A stretch of DNA of 17,435 nucleotides from JACQSR01 sp042577505 (lineage in GTDB: Archaea; Nanobdellota; Nanobdellia; Woesearchaeales; JACQSR01): assembly GCA_042577505.1 (NCBI GenBank), contig JBHPEA010000029.1:1-17435 (forward strand). The letters run 5' to 3'. A program made the translations under genes and the position numbers. This document shows positions 1-12,000 of this stretch, one piece after another. The notes under the pieces were generated by a model. The model was given only the letters and a program-made list of their open reading frames with translations, had not been told where the DNA came from and searched no databases. How positions within the stretch are numbered: the stretch's first letter is position 1; each line of letters starts with the position of its first letter.

Positions 1-55
1 GTAATGAACAATGCTACTTAGACGCAGATAACGATACATATGGACATATTTCTGC
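1..55. repeat. 55-nt exact inverted copy of 2244-2298 at the window edge
   Basis: Bases 1-55 are a perfect reverse complement of 2244-2298, and the match stops exactly at base 56. Read on the plus strand they encode NEQCYLDADNDTYGHIS, i.e. the sense version of MopE block B. On the minus strand they supply the last 13 codons and the stop of the giant gene. The length of 55 and the edge position fit an assembly-graph overlap at a chimeric contig end. Confidence 0.95.
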
Positions 56-3000
56 ACTTACATTTAATCCAGTAGCACTAGAATTAATGAATATGTTGTT
101 ACTGCTAATTGTGATATTTGAGGATAAATTAGAACCACTGCCGGCTACATTTTCTAGGAATTCGATTGTTCCAACACCAGTCTCTTCAATAGTCAAACCA
201 GAATTAACTATACTATAGCTGCTCATTGGCTGGTCTCTCAATATTGTTCCATTTGAATTAACAATTTGGGCTAATCCAAGAGTGTTACTTTCGAAAATGT
301 TATTATGTGATGGTGTCTCGAAATAAAATCCGGCAGGGAATTGATTAGAGATAAATCGGTTATTATCTGCACCTGCTAACCAAGCACCGTTTACATCAAC
401 AAAGTTATTTGACTTAATTGTATTATTATCAGACTCTATTCGGATACCAGATTGGGTAGCACTTGATGCTGTATTGTTATAAGCAGTGCAATTAAAACCA
501 TTGGTGAAATAAATACCGTTAGCGAAGTCTATAGTATTACAATTCTTCACAGTAATATTATTTCCAGTAACCTTAACACCATAGCTGCCTCCTGCATCCA
601 CACCATCAATGTAATAACCAGCACAATCCAATGTCACATTATCAGTATTGATAGTTATGCAAGCTCCTGTTCCTGGATGGCTGATATTCTCATTAAGAGT
701 AGTATCTTCAGTTATTGTATCACCACATGCTAAAGGAACTAAATTTACAGTTATACTAGAACTATCCTGGCTGAAACTTAAGTTGCCATAGATATCTTCA
801 GTTGTAACATTCACATAGTTTGTAAATGTACCATTTGTCAAAGGTGTTAAGTTCAAGTAAATGACTGTTGATTCATTTGCTTCCAATACCACGTTCAAAT
901 TCCATTCATTATTTCCATTAGTTGTGTCGTTGGCAGTTGGACTTGAAGCAGAGTAATTAAATTCTGAATCACTGTAATAGTCAGTTACATTCTCAAGGGT
1001 AATATTGGATTCTCCGATATTTGTTATATTAATTCTAAATCGGGCAGTTCCGTTTATGGCAATTGGACTTGCTAAAGTTGTCTTGACAACTGTAATATTA
1101 GTTCCCGGCTCCAAGTCTTGACCGCTACAATCTTGATCGATTCCATCGTAAGGTATTTCAGTCCCATTTGGATTAACACTTGAATTACCATCATCACAGT
1201 CAGTATTATCAACTACCTCTCCAACTGGCAATGTACCATTCGTACAGAATACTGCGCTATCAGAACCATTCCCGAAGTTATCTCCATCATCGTCTGGATA
1301 TCCAGTTATGTTCTGCCAGATAGAAGCATTGTTGTCATCACAATCTGTGCTAGTGTTGTAAGTGTCGAAGTCTAAATCATCAGCTGGATTCACAATGATA
1401 TTTGAACTGTTTGTACCAGTGCTTAAATTACCATATTGGTCTTCGGTTGTTACATTTACATTATTGGTGAAGGTTCCATTAGCATCTGGTGTTAAGTTTA
1501 GTAGTATAATTAATGATTGGCTTGGTTGTAGTTGAGTATCCAAATACCATTTGAGGTTTCCTTCTGTAGTGTCATTAGCAGTTGGACTTGAAGCACTATA
1601 ATCAAACTCTGATGTTGAGTAATAGTCAGTTACATTTTCTAAGGTAATATTCGATTGACCAATATTTGTAATGTTGATCCTGAACTGAGCAGTTTGGTTG
1701 TCATAGATTGGGCTCGAAAGTGTAGTTTTGACAATGCTGACACTAGTATTCAATCCTAGATCTTGTCCGCTACAATCTTGATCTATTCCATCGTATGGTA
1801 TTTCTGTTCCGTTTGGATTAATTGATGAATTGGCATCGTTACAATCTCCAGTTGGATCTGCAGTTATTGCTTCTCCGCTATCTGTGCAGTCAAGATCTGC
1901 GGATGATACATTTGCAGTGGCGTTTGGTCTAAAGTTATCATCATCTGCATCTACATAACAGAGTTCGTTAGTATCGCAGTTTGAATCAATTCCATCATTT
2001 ACTATTTCAGTACCATTTGGATTAATGCTTGAATTAGTGTCTATACAATCAGTGTTGTCTAGTACGTCACTTCCTAAATTCCTATCACAGGAACTACTTG
2101 AAGAAGCATTTCCAAACAAGTCTCCATCACTATCAGCATACCAAGTTACTCCTGGATATTCAGCTGCATCATTATCATCACAATCTGTATTGACTGAAGA
2201 TTCGTTTGAATCAGCACAATCTAAGTCTGTACTAGTAATATTGGCAGAAATATGTCCATATGTATCGTTATCTGCGTCTAAGTAGCATTGTTCATTACCG
2301 TCACAGTCAGAATCTATACCATCAGCAAAGATTTCAGTACCGTTTGGTTTTATAGAAAAGTTACCATCGTTACAATCTGTATTGTCTGCTACTTCTCCAG
2401 GAGGTAATGCTCCATTTGTACAGAAGACTGTACTCTCTGAACCATTTCCAAACAAGTCTCCATCGTCATCAGGATATCCAGTTATGTTTAGCCATATTGA
2501 GGCATTGTTGTCATCGCAATCTACACTATTATTGTAAGTGTCGAAGTCTAGATCATCAGCAGGATTAACAACGATGTTTGAGTTATCCAGACTAAAGCTC
2601 GAATTACCATAGATATCTTCAGTTGTAACATTCACGTAGTTTGTAAATGTTCCATTAGTTAATGGAGTTAAGTTCAAGTAAACAACAGTTGACTCATTTG
2701 CTTCTAATACTACATTCAAATACCATTCAATATTTCCATTGGTTGTATCATTTGCAGTTGGACTTGATGCAGAGTAATTAAACTCAGAATCACTGTAATA
2801 GTCCGTTACATTTTCAAGAGTTATGTTAGACTCTCCAATGTTGGTAATGTTAATCATAAATCTAGCTGTTTGGTTATCATAAATTGGACTGCTAATTGTA
2901 GTCTTTTCAATGGTTATGTTGGTTGCAAGTGCTAAATCTTGACCACTACAATCTTGATCTATTCCATCGTATGGTATTTCTGTTCCGTTTGGATTAATTG

Positions 3001-6000
3001 ATGAATTGGCATCGTTACAATCTCCAGTTGGATCTGCAGTTATTGCTTCTCCGCTATCTGTGCAGTCAAGATCTGCGGATGATACATTTGCAGTGGCGTT
3101 TGGTCTAAAGTTATCATCATCTGCATCTACATAACAGAGTTCGTTAGTATCGCAGTTTGAATCAATTCCATCATCTACAATTTCAGTACCGTTGGGATTA
3201 ACGGAAGCATTTTCATCAGCACAGTCAGTATTATCAACTACCTCTCCAACTGGCAATGTACCATTCGTACAGAATACTGCGCTATCAGAACCATTCCCGA
3301 AGTTATCTCCATCATCGTCTGGATATCCAGTTATGTTCTGCCAGATAGAAGCATTGTTGTCATCACAATCTGTGCTAGTGTTGTAAGTGTCGAAGTCCAA
3401 ATCGTCTGCTGGATTAACGATAATGTTAGAATTATCCTGAGCGAAAGAAGTATTTCCATTGATATCTTCCGTTGTTACATTTGCATAGTTGGTGAATGTT
3501 CCGTTTGTTAATGGTGTTAGGTTTAGATAAACAACTGTTGATTCACCGCCTTGTAAAACTACATTCAAATACCATTCAATATTTCCATTTGTTGTATCAT
3601 TTGCAGTTGGACTTGATGCAGAGTAATTAAACTCAGAATCACTATAATAGTCAGTTACATTTTCAAGAGTTATGTTGGTGTCTCCTATGTTAGTAATGTT
3701 GATCATAAACCTTGCAGTTTGATTGTCGAATATTGGGCTGGATATAGTTGTTTTAACTACTGTAATGTTTGTGTATTGAGATGCGGGTTGTAATATTTCA
3801 ACATTCGCTGTATCGGTTAATATCTCATCTTCGGAGTCGTTCTCAACAGAAGCATTGTTTGTTGTGTTTCCAACCGACACTGTTGTGAAGTTCAAATAAA
3901 CGACGTATGAATTTCCAGTAGTTAAATTGAAGAACCATCCAATATCATTTTCGGTTTCATTGTATTCATCGTAATTAATGCTTGTTTCGTTATTGAAATC
4001 TAAGTAAGTATCCTCGTAAGTATCCCATAAGGCATAATCAGTAACATTTATGCTTCCAACATTTGTAACGTTTAGTATGAAAGTTACCCCACTTCCATTT
4101 AGTACAGAGGAATTGACAGCTGTTTTTGATAGGGTTAGATTAACAACTGGAGCTACTGGAACATTAACTGTGAAATTGGTTGTTTGAGATGTAACGGCGT
4201 TTCCAGGAATATCTGTGACATTAATTGTCATATTATAATCTCCGTTACTTAATTCACTTGTATTGAAGAGACAGTAAAGACCTTCTGCACTTAAGTAATA
4301 TGAACAAGTCATGTTGGCGTATTGGTAAATTCCATCTGAAGTAATGTCTACTGATATTGAATCGTTATCAACAGGAGATCCTGTTCCGTTGAATATTATC
4401 TTTACTTCTGGTGTGCTGTCGTTTATCGTTTGATCATTTGTAGGGTAAAGGAGATTTATTGTTGCAGGAGTGCTGTCTTGAACATTATATTGTGTGAAAT
4501 GGTTTACTATGAATACCAATGTATTGTTTTCATATGAAACCGTTGTGTTAACGCTTCCAGTATCGGTTGTTATGTTTGGTAGGGTGATGAAAGGTAGGTT
4601 GTACATAGTCATTCTTGCTGAAGAATTGAAAGATGCTAAAGCAGTTGAATTCACATAAATGTAAGAAGTATCACTGAAGTCCTGAGATATGTTTACATAA
4701 ACGAATGAAGGTAAGAATGATAATTGATAGAAAATGGAAGTGTCAGTCATATCTAAGGAGGAAAAATTGAATAAGGCTGCATCTGTGTAATCAGAACCGT
4801 TTTCTCCGATTAATGTATTGTTCATTTCTACGTGGATTATATAATTAACATCTGCAAAATTGTCAACTTCTTGGAGGTTAGTTGAAAGAGTAGAACCTGA
4901 CGTGAATCTAAATGTTGGATCATCTGTTGCTAGATAAGTGAAATTGTATGGGATTACGGCCCCCGAAAGTATTGATGTATTTGTTAAGCTATCTCCATTT
5001 GTTAGCGTAATTGTGAAATTATCAGTTGATAGTGGTGTGAATTGCTGTGTTGGACATGGTGTTGAGATTCCAAGTTCTCGTAAAGCAGTATAGTTAACTA
5101 CACAACTTGCCATAAATAGTGTGTTGTTTATTTTGTCTCCTGTAATGTTTGAAGCTAAGATCTCTTCATCATCACCCATTCTTGAACAGTTGATAGTTGC
5201 ATTACCTGCTGTACCAACATAGGATGCATTGAAGAAGAAATAAATTGTTTCATTGTCAGAGTAGTAATCATCCGTTCCGTTATCTGTTACAGCGCTTAAG
5301 AAGAGAGGGTATTGAGGAGCAGCTGGTACTTCAAGGATTTCAACATCTGCATCATCAGTTAATATCTGGATTTCAGAGTCGTTTTCTACTGTTGCGTTGT
5401 TTGTGGTATTTCCAACAGCAATTCCTGTAAAGTTAATTTCGATAACATATGAATCATTCACCGTTAAGTTGAAAGTCCACCCAATTTCGTTTGTTGTTTC
5501 ATTGTACTCAGTGTAACTTGTACTTGTTTCATTATTGAAATCTAGGTAAGTATCATCATAGTCATCCCAAAGCCAGTAATCAGTGACATTGACGTCACCT
5601 ATGTTTGTTACATTTAATAGGAAAACTATTTTGCTTCCATTATATACAGAGTTATTAACAACAGTTTTTGATAAGGTGAGGTTGACTACAGGTTGAACTG
5701 GTGTCTCTAATATTGTAATATTATTACTACACACTTCATTACCATCCTCAGTTTCATCATTAGGAGTTATACAAGCCCTCCAAGTTTCATTAACTTCAGT
5801 TTCTTGACTGACGATTAAATCTGCCCGCTGTTGATAACGAGCAATAATTTGTTCTTGAGTTAGTGATCTATTGTAGATCATAACTTCATCAATTGTTCCA
5901 TTGAATGAATACTGTCCCCTACTTACATAACCACCGATAATTAAGGGTCTAGTATTAGTGCCCGTAAATTCAGTTGTATTTCTAAATGAGCTACAATCTA

Positions 6001-9000
6001 AGGTACCATTTACATATACATATGTTCCAGTAGTATTGTAAGTAATTACAACATGGCTCCATACTCCCTGAGTACCAATGTTTATATCACATCCACTTAA
6101 GTTTTGGTGAAGTCTATCTCCATCAAATATTGGCTGTGCTGAATTGGACCAGATAATAAATCCATACAAACTATCTCCAGATCCTGATTGGTAGTCGAAA
6201 AAGGCTTTTGCAACAATTCCTACATCATTCTGACCCGTTTCTGCAGGTTTCATCCAAGCTTCAACAGAAATTTCATCTAATAGATCTAAATTATCGCTAT
6301 CGTTAATGAATAAATAATCGTCTCCATCAAATTCATATGCTCCTTTGCCATCAACACCACCAGTACTATTCCATGTTGGTTCTGTGCCTGATGTGCCGTT
6401 ACCAACAGATGCATTGTGGTCAAATCCAGAATAATCCAATACCTCAGCAGTCTCATCACCAGCGTGTGCCTCCATAGGCATATTAAATACTGCTATATTC
6501 CTTCCATCAACATACCAATTGGTGATATTTTTAATATCATCGTTATCTCCATCTGTTGCATCCAAATATACAGTTAAATTTTCTGTTGTGTAGTTATTCC
6601 CTGATGTGCTGTTCAGAATAACATTCGAAACTATTGGAACATTGTTTGCTGGAACCGTAATTTCTACATCGTCAGTGTCGTTTGCAACTTGGACTTCAGA
6701 AAGATTCTCAACAATAGCAAGGTTTGTGGTATTTCCTACTGTTAATGATGTGAAGTTAATAATAACTACATAACTGTCATCTATTGATAGATTGAAGTCC
6801 CAGAATAATTCTCCAGCACTATAATTTATCTCATCAGGAGTGTCATTTGCACTGGTGTAATTTAAGTAAGTTGTATTATAGATGTCTAATATTGCATAGT
6901 CTGTGGCATTAATGTCGCCTACATTTGTAACATTAATCGTGAATGTTACTATTTCGCCATTTTGTACAGATGAACTTTCTACTGTTTTTGATATAGTTAA
7001 ATTGAATTCGTCTTCGTGAGCATCGAGAATTTCCACATCTGCCGTATCTGATAAGATTTCGTCTTCACTCTCGTTTTCAACAGAAGCATTGTTAGAGGTA
7101 TTACCAACAGCTGTTGTAGTGAAATTGATTTGAATAACAAAAGAATTTCCTGCAGATAAATTGAATTCCCAACCGATTTCATTAGTAGTATCATTGTATT
7201 CTGTATAATTTACACTTACCTCATCATTAAAGTCTAAGTAGGTATCATCATACATATCCCAAAGCCAATGGTTTTCAGCATCACCATCTCCTGTGTTAGT
7301 GACGTTGATAGTAAAGGTTGCAATGCTTCCATTGTCAACAGAAGCACTTTCGACTGTCTTGGATAAAGTTAAATTCTCGTGACCCTCATCTAAGATTTCA
7401 ACAGTTGCGTTGTCATTTGCAATTTCATCCAATGAGGAGTTTTCTACTAAAGCTTCATTGGTTGTGTTTCCGTCAAAAATTGCAGTGAAGTTAACATAAA
7501 CAACATAGCTTGTACTTGCAGATAAGTTGAAGTCCCAGATTATTTCACCATTTGATACATTGCTTGTGTCTGGTGATCCAGTAGCGCTACTATAATTTAG
7601 GTATGTTGTATTAAATTCGTCGAGAATGCTAAGATCAGTTAGATCTGTTACATCATCCCAGTTAGTGACATTTATTTTGAACTCTATTATGTCATCAATA
7701 TCTACAGATATATTGTCTGAACTCTTTACAATGGTAACATTTATTACATCTTCGTCTGGCGTTACATTAGTTACTATTAATCCAATATCGGGTGTTGAGT
7801 TGAGTATTATACTTGCATTGTTGTAAAGAGTTGCATAAACTATTGATTCTATCTCTCCAGTTTCGTTATCAGACACTACTAAACTGATTAATTCACTTTC
7901 ACCTGCTGAAAGATTGATCTGAGAGACATTTAGGGTTCCGTTGTCAACAGACATATTGTAAACTCGAGTTACGTTGTTTTCATTTGTCAGATTGATTGTG
8001 TAAGTAGCATTCTCATCAACACCAACATCTTGGTATGTTGCAGTTAGGTTTTCAAATGTTAAGTTGTAGATTTCTCCGCCTGAGGTATATGAACTGAATC
8101 CAAGTCCTAACTCCATTGGGCAGCGCCAAAGTGAGAATGTTGCTGATCCTGATATCTTGGTGCAGTCTCCAGTAACATCTTTACAAGAGGTTAAATTGTC
8201 TTCATCACAGTAATATAAACTATCTCCTGTTACAGGGATCAGTAGGTCATATTGGGTGATACCCCAGTTTTGTAACATCGCCTGGAATTTCGAACCACCC
8301 ATTCCAAGGTATGTTGACGTGTTTGTCTCGTTGACAAGGAAAGCGTTTGTAAGGTTAGATATCAAAGAGCTTGGTGAACCAGTAATATCTAGGCCGTATA
8401 ATATAATACTCCATGGATCGGTTGCATTTGGATTTTCAAATTTACATGTTACATTCTTTGCTTGGGAGTAATTTACTTGGATTCCATATGTTAAATCGTT
8501 TTGATCGTCTGTAAAGTTACCGTCTTTATCCCAATCACAACTAAATACTAGATTGCCTAAAGGATCTGTAGCATTAGTTCCATTTGGAGTACTGAAATCA
8601 AAGTCCATTACGAAAGAGCAGCTTGAACAATCGCTCGAGTTTGTACTTGCACTAGTTGTAAAGTTTCTACATCTAGTTGCAGCACAGAAAGATGAAGGAT
8701 CACATACCTGTATCCTATATCCATAAGTTGTATTTAGGTCAAGGTTTTCTATCCAAACATCGTGGTTTATTGTATAATCATCGTATGGATCAGCGGTATA
8801 GTATTGAAAGTCGTATAAGGTTTGATTAATCCCATCAGTGCAATCAGAACTTAAGTAAAAGTCAACAGTAGCATTAGCTGGTTCAGTAGTTGAATAAATT
8901 ATATGGAATGAGTCTGGGAATTCCTCATAGTCGTTACATACAATTTGTGGTGCGATATGATCATTTGGATCAAGGCTACTGAAACTGTAGGTTGAACAGA

Positions 9001-12000
9001 AATTTGGATCATATCTGCAACTTGGATCTTGACAATCTGTAAATCCATTTCCATCGTTATCTTCACCATCAATACAATCAGGGCCAAGTTCGAGTACACA
9101 GTAACCATGTCTTTTGACGTCAGTACAATCTGGATCATTATCTGAGTCGAATCCGTCTCCATCAAGGTCTTGTCCAGGACACGTACAACATTCTGGTACG
9201 AAATCTACAGAACCTGGAGTGTACCAAGGATCTAATATATCTGTGGGATCTGTTTTGTTTGTTGTTTGGTTTGCAGTAGTTAGATGGATTCTTATTGGAG
9301 CACTTGGATCATATAATGAAGGAAATTTCTTAAGGTCTTGTTTAAAGATCATTCCACCAATTGAATTATTTAATTGGTTACAAATCATGTCTGATGGTGG
9401 TACATTAAATTTAATCTTACAAGTTGGAGCCCAAGTGCCATTTACACATGTGTATGCAACTTTAGATTCCTTCAGGTCGCCGTCGCTTCTCCATGCTTCG
9501 TACTTAAAGAAGAACTCAAAGCCAACTTTTGTATTCTCACTGTTATTACAGTTCCCTGTCGTATTATCGTCAGTGTCAAGGTACCAGTAGTACTTACTAA
9601 AACTGCCATTAACGTCACACGTTGCAGAGGTTGAAGTATTTACTACTTTCATGCCGATTATAAATGAATTTGATCCATCATTTACCATAGCACTACAAAT
9701 GTCGCTCTCTGGATTAACACCTACTTCGGGGCAACTGTCAGTACCAATAGTAAGAGGATTGTTCATATCAACTCCAACAATACCCTGTGACATAAGTACA
9801 TCATTACATATACCATCGTCAATACCAGGTCCATTTGAAAACCATGTACAATGTGTTTGGTTAGCACAAGCCGAGTTGTTGAAATCATACATTGGACAAT
9901 CTTTACTTGACATTTCTGGTTCACACATTCCTCCAACTACTTCGCAAGTTGGAGAAGCAGAGGCACATTCTGTATTATTAATGCTAAAGCAAAGAGGATC
10001 ACAAAAACCACCATTAGGGTTATACTGATCTTCAATCCATCTGCAGTTTGAATTCGACTCACAATTACTTTGATTTAATCCTAGTGTTTCATTTACAACG
10101 CACTCGAATACAATATAATCACACCATGCACCACCATATGGGTCCTGGTTCCAGAAGCAGTTTGGACTACTATCACATGCACCTTGGTTTAAAGGGAAGC
10201 AAGTTTGGGATAGCGTCCTATTAATATCGCACATATCCCCACCCTGACCAAACCAGTTGCAGCCGGCGGTACTATTACATCCAGTCTCATCAGAATATTG
10301 GAAGCATTGAGCACCAGCAAAATCACAATAACCTGTTTGAAGATCTCCATACCAAGCACAAGAAGGATCGTCGCTACAAGTTGTGTTATCCATAAATGCA
10401 GGACATCCACCTAATAAGTCCCCACCACATCTTGCATTGGAATTACAATCAGAATCCTCACAATCTATATCTCCATCTCCATCATCATCATCGCCGTTAC
10501 AACAAAGTTCATTTGTGTAACCTACCTCTTTACATCCATCAGTATAACTAAATGTACATGTGTTGTTCCCACCTTTACCATAAGTTGAACATTGAACTGG
10601 ATTATCACACATTGTACAGTCTTGTTCACAAGATCTTATTTTGTTTGAATCGCACCAACCGCCAGTAACATTTGCTGGATCATTGAACCATCTACAACCT
10701 GCATTACTATTGTTACATTCTAACTCAGGATCATTCATAAATTGACAATCAAAGCAATTTACTTGACAATCTCCTCCACCGTAAGAGAATTCCATTGGTG
10801 GGTTACACCATCCGAATCCATTGAAGGCATTTGTATCTGTCGTATATTGACAGAATCCTAAGGCAGAAGCTTCACATGCCACTTGAGCTGAGCTTGCATT
10901 AGGCCAAGCACTACCATCTGATTCAAATTCACACGCCCAACAATTACTATCACAACTTGCTGCGCTAAATCCAAATCCTAATTCACACCATGAATCTGTG
11001 TACACAACTCCACCCTCTGTGTATGAATCTGTGTTCCAAACTCCACCTGCAGCTTCACATGCAGTTTCAGAATTTAAGTCTTTAAAGTCGCCTGGTCCCC
11101 CAGAGAACATGTTGTCTCCATTAAATCCACATTTATCAGAGACATTATCCCAAGAGCAGGGCATATACCAGGGTGAACCAGCAATAAGATTACACATGGA
11201 TTCGTTGTTAATAGCATTATAATCTTCACAGAAATCTGCTCCTGTTGGTGGTGGTTGCATATTATCCCAGCAACTAGTGCTTATTGCTGAAGCGCATGTT
11301 CCATTACTCCATGTACAACAGCTTGAAAGCATAGGAATACTATTACACATCGTGCTATCATTTATATCTGCACAAGAAACACCGTCTGATTCATGACCTG
11401 AGCATGCACTACCCCACGTACAACCTATAATATTTTCACAAGCACTCTGACTTTGATCGAAGATCCAACAGCCAGGATTTTGACCTCCGCCACCTGGACC
11501 TCCAGGACCATCGGTAGAAGTACTGCAATTTGAAGTAGCTGGATCCCAAACACACATGTGGGACATACAATCTGCTTCTTGACCATCGAAATCATCACAA
11601 CCTTCTTGCTTTGGATTACATAATGGAGAGTACCATTCACAATCTAATCCTATTGTATTATTTGAACAGTTCTCTTCATTTTGATTATCGAATTGCCAGC
11701 ATCCTAATTCCTCACAATAATAACCTTGGGAATTCCATTGACAAGGAAGACCTGCGTTAGATGCATTAATACAATCATCTTCTAATATAATATCCCAACA
11801 TTCCTTTTCAACACATTGTCCACCGAAATCATATTTCCATAAACAAGTAGTATCATTTTCACAAGAGGTATAATCAATATATTGCCAGCATCCGCCACTT
11901 CCACAATCTAAATCACACCCACAATCCCATTGGGAGTCATAAGGATCTGGATCACACCCTGAGGTCGTATCACAAGGGCACATGTTACTTGCACAAATTC

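Larger units (their letters stand above)
1748..2551 (-). other. MopE-type metal-binding block B, longest (residues 4809-5076)
   Basis: 268 residues with extra half-units compared with A and C: DCNDGNFSIKPNGTEI, DGIDSDCDGNEQCYLDADND, DCDDNDAAEYPG, YADSDGDLFGN, DCIDTNSSINPNGTEI and then the same tail as block A. The Asp/Asn-rich loops and paired Cys suggest Ca or other metal binding. The codons for EQCYLDADNDTYGHIS lie in the 55-nt segment that reappears inverted at the left window edge. Confidence 0.84.
2924..3400 (-). other. MopE-type metal-binding block A (residues 4526-4684)
   Basis: Motifs in order: LDFDTYNTSTDCDDNNASIW, DDDGDNFGNG, DNTDCADENASVNPNGTEI, DDGIDSNCD, CYVDADDDNF, DCNDANSSINPNGTEI and DGIDQDCSG. 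These match the putative metal-binding (Cu-binding MopE / thrombospondin-3-like) repeat. The usual Cys after GTEI is absent (V-D, P-Y). Large parts are DNA-identical to blocks B and C. Confidence 0.84.

Noticed and set aside
3..55. Plus-strand peptide NEQCYLDADNDTYGHIS as the end of a convergent MopE-type gene
   Set aside because: It is an exact inverted copy of 2244-2298 that stops at base 56 and then runs into antisense beta-helix sequence; more likely a chimeric contig end than a gene.
728..3775. CRISPR array or IS-type repeat
   Set aside because: The regularly spaced repeats encode a continuous protein (DUF11/MopE units), vary by codon-level substitutions and have no transposase, terminal inverted repeats or spacer structure.
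9114..9590. 158-codon plus-strand open frame (and similar ones at 9651..10028, 11989..12279, 15210..15545)
   Set aside because: They lie antisense to clear domains of the giant protein, have low-complexity translations with no recognisable motif, and owe their openness to the biased codon use of the minus-strand gene.
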